Under the pieces are notes generated by a model. It did not search any database. It saw only the letters and a program-made list of their open reading frames with translations, and was not told the DNA's origin. Positions 8,466-17,232 of a DNA stretch of 64,000 nt are shown here, one piece after another. A program made the position numbers and the translations under genes. Position 1 is the stretch's first letter. Every line of letters starts with the position of its first letter. This DNA is from Streptomyces antarcticus (GTDB taxonomy: Bacteria > Actinomycetota > Actinomycetes > Streptomycetales > Streptomycetaceae): assembly GCF_026627255.1 (NCBI RefSeq), contig NZ_JAPNLM010000001.1, forward strand, positions 525,340-589,339, read 5' to 3'.

Positions 8466-8514
8466 CGCCCCCGGATTCGCACCTTCGGGTGAACGAGGTG
8501 CCTTTCCGGGGGCG
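8466..8514 (-). terminator. Terminator-like hairpin after rsrA
   Basis: A 10-bp stem CGCCCCCGGA/TCCGGGGGCG encloses a smaller CACC-TTCG-GGTG hairpin. It is positioned 48 bases past the rsrA stop and separates the sigR operon from the HD operon. Confidence 0.6.
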
Positions 8515-8561
8515 GTGGTTCGAACGGCGTCAGCCGGTGACCGGACCAGCCGACGGCCGGA

Positions 8562-8867
8562 TCAGCCGGTGGCCGGGTTGTCGGCGGTGACGTCGTGGTC
8601 CGGCACCGCCTGGCCCGACCGGATCAGCTCGATCCGGCCCATGACCTTCGAGCGCAGGTCGCTCGGCACGTCGTCGGACCCGCAGCAGCGCTTGACCAGC
8701 TTCTTCACGGCCTGCTCCAGGCCGTACTTCTCAAGGCAGGGGTTGCACTCGCCGAAGTGTGTCTCGAACTTCGTGCAGTCGCTGTCGGGCATCTCGTGGT
8801 CGAGAAACTCGTACAGGTGGTCCAGGACCTCAGCGCACTCCGTCTCGTGCGGCTCTCCGCAACTCAT
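8562..8867 (-). CDS. rsrA: Redox-sensing zinc anti-sigma factor RsrA
   Basis: This 101-residue cytoplasmic ZAS-family anti-sigma factor binds and silences SigR until thiol oxidation expels its zinc. The key residues occur at the same numbers as in S. coelicolor RsrA: Cys11, His37, Cys41 and Cys44 (HFGECNPC), with further cysteines at Cys3, Cys31 and a Cys-Cys pair (KRCCGS). ATG 8867 overlaps the sigR stop by four bases (ATGA), which keeps sigma and anti-sigma production stoichiometric. A terminator-like hairpin follows. Confidence 0.97.
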   Translation of the reverse strand: MSCGEPHETECAEVLDHLYEFLDHEMPDSDCTKFETHFGECNPCLEKYGLEQAVKKLVKRCCGSDDVPSDLRSKVMGRIELIRSGQAVPDHDVTADNPATG

Positions 8868-9673
8868 GAGCCCGAGCCTTTCCGGTCGTTCGACTCTCCC
8901 CCGCCGGCGGGCACCAGCCCGCGCTCGCGGGCGTAGTCCTCCAACATTCCGCGGAGTTGACGGCGGCCACGGTGCAGTCGCGACATGACCGTACCGATGG
9001 GTGTACCCATGATGTCCGCGATCTCCTTGTACGCAAAGCCCTCGACGTCGGCGAGATAGACCGCGATGCGGAACTCCTCCGGAATGGCCTGAAGGGCTTC
9101 CTTCACATCCGAATCGGGCAGGTGGTCGAGCGCCTGCGACTCGGCGGAGCGCAGTCCGGTCGACATGTGCGACTCGGCGCGCGCAAGCTGCCAGTCCTCG
9201 ATCTCCTCCGCGGCGCTGCGCTGGGGCTCGCGCTGCTTCTTGCGGTAGGAGTTGATGAACGTGTTGGTCAGGATGCGGTAGAGCCAGGCCTTCAGGTTGG
9301 TGCCCTCGCGGAACTGGTGGAAGGACGCGTATGCCTTCGCGTACGTCTCCTGGACCAGGTCCTCGGCGTCGGCCGGGTTGCGCGTCATGCGCAGCGCGGC
9401 CGAGTACATCTGGTCGAGGTACCCGAGGGCATCCCGCTCGAAGCGCGCGTTGCGCTCCGGGGTCGTCTCCTCCGCGTGGCCTTCGTCGGTCCCAGCGACA
9501 GGACCCACCTCCTCCGACAGCGTGGCGGCTCCGAAAGCGGATCCGCTCGCATCGGAGAATAGTCGACCTTCCCTGCCCTCCGCCGCTCGAAGCGAGCCGC
9601 GCTTGGGCCCGGGCAGCACCGTCCAGTCCAGGTCAGCGGCCTGCCTGTGGTTCTGGCTGATGACCTGGGTCAT
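8864..9673 (-). CDS. sigR: ECF sigma factor SigR with N-terminally extended isoform
   Basis: This sigma factor for disulfide stress has sigma-2 ([40 protein letters not shown]) and sigma-4 ([34 protein letters not shown]) regions. ATG 9673 gives 269 residues. An in-frame GTG at 9508 starts the canonical short form ([10 protein letters not shown]...), leaving exactly 55 extra residues, the extension described for the unstable sigma-R' isoform of S. coelicolor. A GGAGGAG lies immediately before the GTG, closer than ideal spacing. A SigR-type promoter upstream of 9673 would make the long form inducible. rsrA follows with a four-base overlap. Confidence 0.97.
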   Translation of the reverse strand: MTQVISQNHRQAADLDWTVLPGPKRGSLRAAEGREGRLFSDASGSAFGAATLSEEVGPVAGTDEGHAEETTPERNARFERDALGYLDQMYSAALRMTRNPADAEDLVQETYAKAYASFHQFREGTNLKAWLYRILTNTFINSYRKKQREPQRSAAEEIEDWQLARAESHMSTGLRSAESQALDHLPDSDVKEALQAIPEEFRIAVYLADVEGFAYKEIADIMGTPIGTVMSRLHRGRRQLRGMLEDYARERGLVPAGGGESNDRKGSGS

Positions 9674-9721
9674 GCGCTTCCTCTCCTCGGGCGAATTTCC
9701 GTGCGTACCGACATCCGGGAC

Positions 9722-9747
9722 AACAGAAGGGCCGTACGGCGCATTCC
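9722..9747 (-). promoter_or_regulatory. SigR-dependent promoter of sigR
   Basis: On the minus strand GGAAT (9747-9743) is followed by exactly 18 bases and GTT (9724-9722), the SigR consensus. The start of transcription would fall near 9714, about 40 bases before ATG 9673. This is the positive-feedback promoter expected to make the long isoform. Confidence 0.9.
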
Positions 9748-9842
9748 CCGGCGGGCGGCGGGTGTCGCGCCCCGCCGTGCCGCGGGAAGGCGGTGCGCGC
9801 GCCGGTCCCGGAATCCGCCGCGGGAACGTGCCGGGTCGCCGG

Positions 9843-10493
9843 TCAGGGGACGAGCCGCTCCAGCCATCCGCCCACCGCGTCGGTGATCACGTCGAGGGCC
9901 TGCCGCTGGGTGGTCGGCGCCCGCTTCAGGACCGCGAAGCCGTGGTCGCCGCCGGGCACCTCGACGAGCTCGTACGGGTCCTGCCCGCCCGGCGCCGGGA
10001 ACTCCCCGGGGCGTCCGAAGGCGTCCCGGCCGCCCTGCACCACGAGGACGGGCCGGCCGGCGCCGAGCAGCTCGTCGGCGCGGGACTTCTCGGGGCGGCC
10101 GGGCGGGTGCAGCGGGAACGCCAGCGCGAGCACCCCGGCGGCGCCGAGGGAGGCGGCGGTCCGGCAGGCCACCCGGGCCCCGGCGCTGCGGCCGCCCGCG
10201 ACCACCGGCAGTCCGGGGCGTGCGAGCACCGGCCAGAGCCCGCGCCAGCCCTCGTCCAGCACCTTGGGCGCGGCGGCCACCTTCTTCCCGGCGACCCGCC
10301 AGGGCTGCTCGACCAGGGCCACGGTGATCCCGCGCGCGGGCAGGGCGGCGGCCAGTGCCTGGAGGTCGCGGGCCTCGATGCCGCCGCCGGCGCCGTGGCC
10401 GACGGCGAGCACGAGGCGGGCGGCGGGGGCGGTGTGCCAGGTGACGCGGGCCTCGCCGGGCGGGGTGTCGACGCTTTCGGTACGCGGGGTCAT
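9843..10493 (-). CDS. Alpha/beta hydrolase of the KANL3/Tex30 (dienelactone-hydrolase-like) type
   Basis: The 216-residue cytoplasmic hydrolase fold has an oxyanion region (VGHGAGGG), a nucleophile elbow [10 protein letters not shown], a strand with the acid residue ([11 protein letters not shown]) and a catalytic histidine (GGDHGFAV). The triad looks complete. Substrate is not predictable. It lies 27 bases downstream of the SRAP gene on the same strand and is probably co-transcribed with it. Confidence 0.8.
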   Translation of the reverse strand: MTPRTESVDTPPGEARVTWHTAPAARLVLAVGHGAGGGIEARDLQALAAALPARGITVALVEQPWRVAGKKVAAAPKVLDEGWRGLWPVLARPGLPVVAGGRSAGARVACRTAASLGAAGVLALAFPLHPPGRPEKSRADELLGAGRPVLVVQGGRDAFGRPGEFPAPGGQDPYELVEVPGGDHGFAVLKRAPTTQRQALDVITDAVGGWLERLVP

Positions 10494-10520
10494 GCGCCGA
10501 TCATGCCGGGTCGGCGCCGG

Positions 10521-11336
10521 TCAGAAGAGCGTCGCCTCTTCCGGCGCGGCCAGCTCGTCCAGCAGCTCGGGGCCGTTGTTGCGGACGTTGCTGACGGCGG
10601 TGGAGACGGGGTAGGCCCGCATCAGCCCGCCCGGCGGCGGCGCCAGCAGTTCCCGCAGTTCGTCGGCGTCGGTACGGGCGGGGTCCAGCCAGGCGTCCCA
10701 GCGGTCGGGGGTGAGCATGAGCGGCATCCGGGGGTGGATGTCGGCGAGCGAGGCGGGTCCCTCGGCGGGGGCCACGCCCAGCGGCCCGGTCTCGGCCTCG
10801 GCGGTGATCACCGAGCAGGTCGCCCACCAGGCCCGGGGGTGGTCGGCGGGCAGGGTCGCGTCGCGCCAGAACTCGTACAGGCCGGCCATGGCGAAGACGG
10901 AGCCGTCGGCGGGCAGCACGAAGTACGGCTGCTTGCGCGCCCGCTTCTTCTTCCCCTCGACCTCCAGCTGCCGCTCGTCGTGGGCGGTGACCCACTCGTA
11001 GTAGCCGTCGGCGGGGACGATGCAGCGGCGCTGTGCGAACGGCCGCCGGAACGACGGCTTCTCGTGCAGCGTTTCGGACCGGGCGTTGATCATCCGGGCG
11101 GCGCCGTCGGGGTTCTTGGCCCAGGACGGCACCAGCCCCCACTTCAGGACGCGGAGCTGGCGAACCGGACGCGGGTCCGGAGCGTCTCTCACGGGACGGT
11201 CGAGGACGACGAGGACCTCTTTGGTCGGCGCCACGTTCCAGTCGGGCTCCAGGGACTCCTCCGGCTCCCACTTCTCGACGCCGAAGGCCTCCACGAGGTC
11301 CTCGGGGCTCCGACTCGCCGCATACCGTCCGCACAT
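10521..11336 (-). CDS. SRAP-domain abasic-site DNA-protein crosslinking protein (YedK/HMCES family)
   Basis: These proteins form a thiazolidine link with abasic sites in single-stranded DNA, shielding them. The start at 11336 places Cys at position 2 (MCGRYAA), essential because the cysteine must become the N-terminus. Other active-site elements are MINARSE, DGYYEW (Glu) and HPRMP (His). Length is 271 residues. It is divergent from the M50 gene with a 53-base gap. The neighbourhood with aroA, rsgA and sigR matches M. tuberculosis Rv3226c as I recall it. Confidence 0.93.
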   Translation of the reverse strand: MCGRYAASRSPEDLVEAFGVEKWEPEESLEPDWNVAPTKEVLVVLDRPVRDAPDPRPVRQLRVLKWGLVPSWAKNPDGAARMINARSETLHEKPSFRRPFAQRRCIVPADGYYEWVTAHDERQLEVEGKKKRARKQPYFVLPADGSVFAMAGLYEFWRDATLPADHPRAWWATCSVITAEAETGPLGVAPAEGPASLADIHPRMPLMLTPDRWDAWLDPARTDADELRELLAPPPGGLMRAYPVSTAVSNVRNNGPELLDELAAPEEATLF

Positions 11337-11389
11337 GGCTGCCACACTGCCATGGCGCCCGACCACCACCGCAAGGAGTCCGCCACTTC

Positions 11390-12103
11390 ATGGACAGCAG
11401 CTCGACGGCCGGCCTCTGGGACCGGCTCACGGGGATACAGACGGCGCCCGACCTGTGGCTGGTGATCGTGACGGGGCTCGCGGCGCTGGCCGCCGTGGGG
11501 CCGCGACCGCTGTGGCGGCTCTCGCGCAACGCCGTCACCATCGCGCACGAGGGCGGGCACGGCCTGCTGGCGTTGCTCACGGGGCGCCGCCTGGACGGGA
11601 TACGCCTGCACTCCGACACCAGCGGCGTCACCGTCAGCCGGGGCAAGCCGACCGGCCTCGGCATGATCCTGACCGCGGCCGCCGGGTACACCGCGCCCTC
11701 GCTGCTCGGGCTGGGCGGGGCCGCGCTGCTGTCCGCGCACCGGATCACGCTGCTGCTGTGGGCGGCGACCGCCCTGCTCGTGGTGATGCTGGTGATGATC
11801 CGCAACGCGTACGGGGCCCTGACGGTGGTCCTGACCGGCGGAACCTTCCTGCTGGTGTCCTGGCTGGCGCCGGCGCAGGTCCAGGCCCTCTTCGCGTACG
11901 CGGTGGTGTGGTTCCTGCTGCTGGGCGGGGTGCGGCCGGTCTTCGAGCTCCAGGGCAAGCGGCGCCACGGCGGCGCACCGGATTCCGACGCCGACCAGCT
12001 GGGGCGCCTCACGCACGTCCACCCGGTGGTGTGGCTGGTCCTCTTCCACGTCGTCGCGCTCTGCTCGCTCGTCGGCGGCGGCCGCTGGCTGCTCGGCCTC
12101 TGA
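11390..12103 (+). CDS. M50-type integral membrane metalloprotease
   Basis: The 237-residue multi-span protein (about six hydrophobic segments) has an intramembrane zinc motif HEGGH in [24 protein letters not shown] lies about 12 bases upstream of ATG 11390. It resembles the M50B-like family of actinobacteria; the site-2-protease second motif (NPDG-type) is not obvious. Substrate is unknown. It reads toward aroA, 53 bases away, and may be in the same transcript. Confidence 0.8.
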   Translation: MDSSSTAGLWDRLTGIQTAPDLWLVIVTGLAALAAVGPRPLWRLSRNAVTIAHEGGHGLLALLTGRRLDGIRLHSDTSGVTVSRGKPTGLGMILTAAAGYTAPSLLGLGGAALLSAHRITLLLWAATALLVVMLVMIRNAYGALTVVLTGGTFLLVSWLAPAQVQALFAYAVVWFLLLGGVRPVFELQGKRRHGGAPDSDADQLGRLTHVHPVVWLVLFHVVALCSLVGGGRWLLGL

Positions 12104-12156
12104 GACGGCGTCGCGATCAAGATCCGGCGCCGGGCGGAGCCACTAAAGTGGGGGCC

Positions 12157-13608
12157 ATGACCGATTCCCCCGCGCTCCCCGCCCTCTGGCCCGCTCCGCT
12201 CGCCGAAGCGGCCGTACACGCCACCGTCACGGTGCCCGGGTCCAAATCGGTCACCAACCGGGCCCTGGTCCTGGCCTCCCTCGCCTCCGAGCCCGGCTGG
12301 GTGCGCCGTCCGCTGCGTTCGCGCGACTCCCAGCTGATGTCCGACGCCCTGCGCGCGATGGGCGTGGGCATCGAGGAGACCGTGTCCTCCAGCTCCGCCG
12401 GGGACGGCGCGAGCGGCGAGGCCTGGCGGGTCATCCCGGCGGCGCTGCACGGCCCGGCCACGGTCGACGTCGGCAACGCGGGTACGGTCATGCGCTTCCT
12501 GCCGCCCGTCGCCACCCTCGCCGCGGGCGACATCCGCTTCGACGGCGACCCCCGCTCCTACGAGCGTCCGCTGGGCCAGGTCATCACCGCGCTGCGCTCG
12601 CTGGGCGCCCGGATCGACGACGACGGCCGGGGCGCGCTGCCGCTGACGGTCCACGGCGGCGGGGCCCTGGAGGGCGGGGTCGTCGAGATCGACGCGACCA
12701 ACTCCTCCCAGTTCGTCTCCGCGCTGCTGCTCTCCGCCCCGCGCTTCAACCAGGGCGTCGAGGTGCGGCACGTGGGCACCAACCTGCCGTCGATGCCGCA
12801 CATCCGGATGACCGTGGAGATGCTGCGCGCGGCGGGCGCGCAGGTGGACACCCCGGAGGCCGGCGGCGAGAAGAACGTGTGGCGGGTCTCCCCCGGCGCG
12901 CTGCTCGGCCGCGACATGGTCGTGGAGCCGGACCTCTCCAACGCCCAGCCCTTCATGGCGGCCGCTCTGATCACCGGCGGCACGGTCACGATCCCGGACT
13001 GGCCGCGACGCACCACGCAGCCCGGCGACGCGCTGCGCCGGATCTTCACCGAGATGGGCGGCTCCTGCGAGCTGACCGACGACGGCCTGGTCTTCACCGG
13101 CACCGGCACGATCCACGGCATCGACGTGGACCTGGGCGAGGTCGGCGAGCTCACCCCGGGCATCGCCGCGGTGGCGGCCCTGGCCGACTCGGAGTCGGTC
13201 CTGCGCGGGGTCCAGCACCTGCGCCTGCACGAGACGGACCGGCTGGCCGCGCTCACCAAGGAGATCAACGCGCTCGGCGGCGACGTCACCGAGACCGCGG
13301 ACGGGCTGCACATCCGGCCGCGCGCGCTGCACGGCGGCACCTTCCACACGTACGACGACCACCGGATGGCCACCGCGGGCGCGGTGCTCGGCCTGGCGGT
13401 GGACGGGGTGCTCATCGAGAACGTGGCGACGACCGCCAAGACCCTGCCGGACTTCCCTGCGATGTGGGCGGACATGCTCGCCTCGACGCCCGGCGCGCCC
13501 GCGGCCTCCGGCACCGCCGGTGCCGGTGCCTCCGGTGCCGGTGCCTCCGGTGCCTCCAGGACGTCCCCCGGCGGCCCATCCCGGGCCGGAGCGGGTGCGG
13601 GAGCGTAG
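12157..13608 (+). CDS. aroA: 3-phosphoshikimate 1-carboxyvinyltransferase (EPSP synthase)
   Basis: This enzyme performs the sixth step of the shikimate pathway, joining PEP to shikimate-3-phosphate. Diagnostic motifs are [58 protein letters not shown] and [14 protein letters not shown]. The core ends near residue 445; the last ~38 residues are a Gly/Ala/Ser tail encoded by a 15-bp tandem repeat and look non-functional. Start ATG 12157. rsgA follows after eight bases, so they form an operon. Confidence 0.97.
   Translation: MTDSPALPALWPAPLAEAAVHATVTVPGSKSVTNRALVLASLASEPGWVRRPLRSRDSQLMSDALRAMGVGIEETVSSSSAGDGASGEAWRVIPAALHGPATVDVGNAGTVMRFLPPVATLAAGDIRFDGDPRSYERPLGQVITALRSLGARIDDDGRGALPLTVHGGGALEGGVVEIDATNSSQFVSALLLSAPRFNQGVEVRHVGTNLPSMPHIRMTVEMLRAAGAQVDTPEAGGEKNVWRVSPGALLGRDMVVEPDLSNAQPFMAAALITGGTVTIPDWPRRTTQPGDALRRIFTEMGGSCELTDDGLVFTGTGTIHGIDVDLGEVGELTPGIAAVAALADSESVLRGVQHLRLHETDRLAALTKEINALGGDVTETADGLHIRPRALHGGTFHTYDDHRMATAGAVLGLAVDGVLIENVATTAKTLPDFPAMWADMLASTPGAPAASGTAGAGASGAGASGASRTSPGGPSRAGAGAGA
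13518..13556. repeat. 15-bp tandem repeat in the aroA tail
   Basis: Two full and one partial copies of CGGTGCCGGTGCCTC encode the [13 protein letters not shown] tail beyond the conserved enzyme. Confidence 0.8.
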
Positions 13609-13616
13609 GGCCCGTC

Positions 13617-14627
13617 ATGCGCAGGTACGGCAAGAACACCGACGAGGACGACATCCGGTCCCGCCCCAACCGCAAGGGCAACCGGCCCCGGACCACCATC
13701 CGGCCCAAGCACGAGGACGCCTCGGAGGGCTTCGTCCTCACCGTCGACCGCGGCAGGCTGACCTGTCTGGTCGAGGACCGCACCGTGCACGCGATGAAGG
13801 CCCGCGAGCTGGGCCGCAAGGCGGCGGTGGTCGGCGACCGGGTCTGGATCGTCGGTGACCTCTCCGGCAAGAAGGACACCCTCGCCCGGATCGTGCGGAT
13901 CGAGGAGCGCCGCTCGGTCCTGCGGCGCACCGCGGACGACGACGACCCGTACGAGCGGGTGGTCGTCGCCAACGCCGACCAGCTCGCGATCGTCACGGCC
14001 CTGGCCGATCCGGAGCCGCGGCCTCGCATGATCGACCGCTGCCTGGTGGCGGCGTACGACGCGGGGCTGGAGCCCCTGCTGGTGCTCACGAAGTCCGACC
14101 TGACGTCCGCCGACAAGATCCTGGAGATCTACTCGACCTTCGGCCTGAACTACGTCGTCACCAACCGCGAGGAGCTGGCGACGGGCAACGCCGCCGAGCG
14201 GGTGCGCGAGCGCCTCAACGGCCGGATCACCGCCTTCGTCGGGCACTCGGGCGTCGGCAAGACCACCCTGGTGAACTCGCTGGTCGCCGAGGGCCGCCAG
14301 CGCGCCACCGGGCACGTCAACGCGGTCACCGGCCGCGGCCGTCACACCACCACCTCGGCGCTGGCCCTGCCGCTGCCCTCGGGCGACGGATGGGTCATCG
14401 ACACCCCGGGCGTGCGCTCCTTCGGCCTGCACCACGTGGACCCGTCCCGGGTGATCCTGGCCTTCCCCGACCTGGTGCCCGGTACGGAGGGGTGCCCGCG
14501 CGCCTGCAGCCACCACGAGCCGGGCTGCGCGCTCGACAAGTGGGTGGAGGACGGCCACGCGGACCAGGCCCGGCTGTATTCGCTGCGGCGGCTCCTGGAG
14601 ACCCGCGAGCGCCGCGACGGCGACTGA
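13617..14627 (+). CDS. rsgA: Ribosome small-subunit biogenesis GTPase
   Basis: This 336-residue circularly permuted GTPase promotes late 30S maturation. An OB-fold N-terminal part (VLTVDRGRLTCLVE; GDRVWIVGD) is followed by the permuted G motifs LTKSDL (G4), GHSGVGKTTLVN (G1), GRGRHTTT (G2) and DTPGVRSFG (G3). A C-terminal zinc site CPRACSHHEPGC is present. ATG 13617 is eight bases after aroA. The aroA-rsgA pair is conserved in actinobacteria. Confidence 0.96.
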   Translation: MRRYGKNTDEDDIRSRPNRKGNRPRTTIRPKHEDASEGFVLTVDRGRLTCLVEDRTVHAMKARELGRKAAVVGDRVWIVGDLSGKKDTLARIVRIEERRSVLRRTADDDDPYERVVVANADQLAIVTALADPEPRPRMIDRCLVAAYDAGLEPLLVLTKSDLTSADKILEIYSTFGLNYVVTNREELATGNAAERVRERLNGRITAFVGHSGVGKTTLVNSLVAEGRQRATGHVNAVTGRGRHTTTSALALPLPSGDGWVIDTPGVRSFGLHHVDPSRVILAFPDLVPGTEGCPRACSHHEPGCALDKWVEDGHADQARLYSLRRLLETRERRDGD

Positions 14628-14706
14628 CCGGCCCTGCGGCGGCCTGCCGCAGCACTCCGGCGGGGTTTGCGGACGGCCACGCCTGGTAAATGCATAAGCG
14701 CACCAA

Positions 14707-14751
14707 GTGGCGCGCAGGCCCCGGGCCGGACTCCGGCCCCGGCCGCGCCAC
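14707..14751 (+). promoter_or_regulatory. Strong hairpin in the SMR-exporter leader
   Basis: The outer stem GTGGCGCG/CGCGCCAC is perfect (14707-14714 with 14744-14751) and encloses an inner GGGCCGG-ACT-CCGGCCC hairpin. It ends 22 bases before the exporter ATG and overlaps nothing coding. It may be an rsgA terminator or a leader control element; it does not match the guanidine riboswitch patterns I know. Confidence 0.5.
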
Positions 14752-14773
14752 GTGAGGCGGGGAGGCATTCGAC

Positions 14774-15097
14774 ATGGCGTGGCTGCTGGTCGTGGTCGCG
14801 GGGATCCTGGAGACCGGTTTCGCGGTCTGCCTCAAGCTGTCCCACGGGTTCACCCGGCTCTGGCCGACCATCGCCTTCGCGTGCTTCGCGCTCGGCAGCT
14901 TCGGCCTGCTGACGCTGGCGCTCAAGAAGCTGGACGTCGGCCCGGCGTACGCGGTGTGGACGGGCATCGGAGCGGCCGGGACGGCGATCTACGGCATGGT
15001 CTTCCTCGGCGACCTGGTCTCCACCCTCAAGCTCGTCTCGATCTCGCTGGTCATCCTGGGCGTCATCGGTCTCCAGCTGTCCGGGTCGGGTCACTGA
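14774..15097 (+). CDS. Small multidrug resistance (SMR) family exporter, SugE/Gdx-like
   Basis: The protein has 107 residues and four transmembrane helices, with the essential membrane glutamate at position 13 (GILETGFAV) and the family signature YAVWTGIGAAGTA. Overall it reads closer to the SugE/Gdx (guanidinium) branch than to EmrE drug exporters. GGGGAGG precedes ATG 14774. Its 3' end overlaps that of the convergent TetR gene by 35 bases, so the two transcripts are mutually antisense. The TetR protein is a plausible regulator. Confidence 0.88.
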   Translation: MAWLLVVVAGILETGFAVCLKLSHGFTRLWPTIAFACFALGSFGLLTLALKKLDVGPAYAVWTGIGAAGTAIYGMVFLGDLVSTLKLVSISLVILGVIGLQLSGSGH

Positions 15098-15602
15098 GCA
15101 GCCGCAGCATCTCCCGCGCGTCCGGTTCCTCCCCGGGGGCGATCACGTAGGACAGGGCGAGCCGTACGACCAGCTCGCACCGCCGGGCGTCCTCCCGGGG
15201 GGCCAGCGCTCCGGCGGCCCGGTCGCGCACGGCGCGCGCCAGCTCTCCCGGCCCCGGCGCCCGCCCGGCGGCGGGCAGCCGCGGGTCCCAGGCCCCGGTG
15301 AGCAGGGCCCGTACGAGGGGATGCGCGCGCGCCGCCCGTACGGTCCACTCCGCGACGGCGGCGAGCCGTTCGGCGTCCGCGGCCGGAGCGGACAGGGCCC
15401 GGTCCACCCCGTCGAGGTACCGGTCGGCCTCCCGCCGGATCAGGGCGCGGCCCAGCCCGGCCTTGCCCCCGAACTCGTTGTAGAGGGTCTGGCGGGACAC
15501 TCCGGCGGCCGCGGCCACCTCGACCATCGTGACGGCGGGCCAGGGCCGGGCCGAGAGCACCGCTCCCGCCGCGTCCAGTAAGGACTCCCGGGCTGCCGGC
15601 AT
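15063..15602 (-). CDS. TetR-family transcriptional regulator
   Basis: The 179-residue protein starts at ATG 15602. The N-terminal helix-turn-helix (TMVEVAAAAGVSRQTLYNEF) is a textbook TetR domain; the C-terminal ligand domain is divergent (LRRE-type helix, YLDGVDRAL). The tail end overlaps the SMR exporter gene on the other strand. Pairing with a convergent efflux gene suggests it controls the exporter, but no operator was identified, so this remains inference. Confidence 0.88.
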   Translation of the reverse strand: MPAARESLLDAAGAVLSARPWPAVTMVEVAAAAGVSRQTLYNEFGGKAGLGRALIRREADRYLDGVDRALSAPAADAERLAAVAEWTVRAARAHPLVRALLTGAWDPRLPAAGRAPGPGELARAVRDRAAGALAPREDARRCELVVRLALSYVIAPGEEPDAREMLRLLSDPTRTAGDR

Positions 15603-15731
15603 GGGTCGCCTCCCCCCTCCGGGCGTCCCGACGGGCTTTCCCGCCGGACCCCCTCCGCCAGAGTTGACGGGGCGACAGATCCTGTCAAGGGCGCGTCCCG
15701 GGCGCGGAGGCGGCCGCGATACTGTTCGGCC

Positions 15732-16535
15732 ATGTCCGAGTATGACGATGACCTGCGCCTTGCCCTCGACCTCGCCGACGCGGCGGACGCCGCCACGATG
15801 GAGCGTTTCCGTGCCCTCGACCTGGTGGTCGAGACGAAGCCGGACATGACCCCGGTGAGCGAGGCCGACAAGGCCGCGGAGGAGATCATCCGGGCCGGAA
15901 TCGCGGCCGCCCGCCCCGGCGACGCGATCCTGGGCGAGGAGTACGGCCTGGAGGGATCCGGTCCGCGCCGCTGGGTCGTGGACCCGATCGACGGCACGAA
16001 GAACTACGTGCGGGGGGTCCCGGTGTGGGCCACCCTGATCTCCTTGATGGCCGAGGACGCCGACGGCGTGTTCCGCCCGGTGGTCGGCGTGGTGTCCGCG
16101 CCGGCGCTGGGCCGCCGCTGGTGGGCGGCGCAGGGCGGCGGCGCGTTCGCGGGCGGCGCGCTCGGCGCGACGACGGCGATCGGCGTCTCGAAGGTGGCCG
16201 GGCTGGGTGACGCCTCGTTCGCGTACTCCTCGCTGACCGGCTGGGAGGAGCAGGGCCGCCTCCCCGGCTTCCTGGACCTGACCCGCGCCTGCTGGCGCAC
16301 GCGCGGCTACGGGGACTTCTGGCCGTACATGATGGTCGCCGAGGGTTCGCTGGACCTGTGCGCCGAGCCGGAGCTGAACCTGTGGGACATGGCCGCCATC
16401 GCGGTGGTGGTCCAGGAGGCGGGCGGCCGCTTCACCAGCCTGGACGGGGCCGACGGGGTGCACGGCGGGAACGCGGCGGCCTCGAACGGGCTGCTCCACG
16501 AGGAGATGCTGGGGCTGCTGCGCCCGCGCGCCTGA
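15732..16535 (+). CDS. hisN: Histidinol-phosphatase (inositol-monophosphatase family)
   Basis: The 267-residue IMPase-fold enzyme is expected to dephosphorylate L-histidinol phosphate in actinobacteria. Metal-binding motifs are LGEEYG, VDPIDGTKNY and WDMAAIAVVV. The protein resembles streptomycete HisN in length and sequence (MERFRALDLVVETKPDMTPV). It starts at ATG 15732, divergent from the TetR gene by 129 bases. An inositol monophosphatase role cannot be excluded from sequence alone. Confidence 0.87.
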   Translation: MSEYDDDLRLALDLADAADAATMERFRALDLVVETKPDMTPVSEADKAAEEIIRAGIAAARPGDAILGEEYGLEGSGPRRWVVDPIDGTKNYVRGVPVWATLISLMAEDADGVFRPVVGVVSAPALGRRWWAAQGGGAFAGGALGATTAIGVSKVAGLGDASFAYSSLTGWEEQGRLPGFLDLTRACWRTRGYGDFWPYMMVAEGSLDLCAEPELNLWDMAAIAVVVQEAGGRFTSLDGADGVHGGNAAASNGLLHEEMLGLLRPRA

Positions 16536-16619
16536 TCCCCGCTCCGGCGCGGACGCGCGGGCACGGTGCGCGCTACGCGCCTCCTTGTCGGCCTCCCCCG
16601 TCCGTGGGAATCTGAGGAT

Positions 16620-16676
16620 CCGCCCGCTTGTGCCTTTGTGAATGACTTCTCAATCGGCACCCACCCAAGCGGGCGG
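16620..16676 (+). promoter_or_regulatory. Inverted repeat before the CBS-domain gene
   Basis: CCGCCCGCTTG (16620-16630) pairs perfectly with CAAGCGGGCGG (16666-16676), with an inner TGCC/GGCA stem. It ends ten bases before the AGGAGG of the CBS gene. It may be a terminator for hisN or a leader structure. Confidence 0.45.
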
Positions 16677-16702
16677 ACTCACCCCAGGAGGTGGCTCTCT
16701 TC

Positions 16703-17152
16703 ATGCTCGTCCGCGACGCTATGAGCTCCGTGATCCTCACCCTCGGACCCGCGCACACCCTTCGTCAGGCGGCCTGCCTGATGTCCGCCCGGCGCGTGGG
16801 CGCGGCCGTCGTCCTCGACCCCGAGCACAGCGGGGTCGGCATCCTGACCGAGCGCGACATCCTCAACTCCATCGGCGCGGGGCACGACCCCGACCGCGAG
16901 TCCGTGGGGGCCCACACGACCAACAACGTCGTCTTCTGCACCCCGGAGGCCACCGTGCAGGAGGCCGCCGAGGCCATGGTGCACGGGGGCTTCCGGCATC
17001 TGATCGTGCTGGAGCACGGCGGCCCGGTGGGCATAGTCTCCGTGCGCGACGTGATCCGCTGCTGGGTCCCGGTCCGGCGACGCACGGCCGAACTGGCGGG
17101 CCGAACCGGCGGGCTGAACGGGCCGGCCGAACCGGCGGGCCGAACGGCCTGA
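16703..17152 (+). CDS. CBS-domain pair protein
   Basis: Two CBS motifs (residues ~5-60 and ~72-127; GILTERDILNSIGAG and GIVSVRDVIRCW) form a Bateman module that normally binds adenine nucleotides. AGGAGG at 16686-16691 sets ATG 16703 as the start (149 residues). The last ~25 residues come from a Gly-Arg-Ala-Glu tandem repeat in the DNA and look added. No catalytic domain is attached; such stand-alone proteins regulate partners that cannot be named here. Confidence 0.85.
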   Translation: MLVRDAMSSVILTLGPAHTLRQAACLMSARRVGAAVVLDPEHSGVGILTERDILNSIGAGHDPDRESVGAHTTNNVVFCTPEATVQEAAEAMVHGGFRHLIVLEHGGPVGIVSVRDVIRCWVPVRRRTAELAGRTGGLNGPAEPAGRTA

Positions 17153-17173
17153 CCAGCCGGCGGGCCGAACGGC
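17086..17173. repeat. Imperfect GCCGAAC-NGGCGGG tandem repeat
   Basis: Several copies of a ~17-bp unit built on GGCGGGCCGAAC extend the CBS gene's 3' end and run past its stop codon up to the terminator. Confidence 0.7.
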
Positions 17174-17212
17174 AGGAGGGCCGGACCCCCGTCGGGGATC
17201 CGGCCCTCCTTG
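17174..17212. terminator. Bidirectional terminator between the CBS gene and katA
   Basis: AGGAGGGCCGG pairs with CCGGCCCTCCT as an 11-bp stem with an inner ACCCCC/GGGGAT pairing and a following TTGTT. It serves both converging genes. Confidence 0.85.
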
Positions 17213-17232
17213 TTCCGGCGAGCGGCGGGGTT

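Noticed and set aside
14640..14773. Guanidine riboswitch before the SugE/Gdx-like exporter
   Set aside because: The hairpin present does not show the ACGR loops of the mini-ykkC class or the conserved core of the ykkC-I or ykkC-III classes as I know them.
16605..16640. GGGAAT upstream of the CBS gene as a fourth SigR promoter
   Set aside because: GGAAT is followed after 18 bases by GTG, not GTT, and the region is better explained by an inverted repeat; too weak to call.
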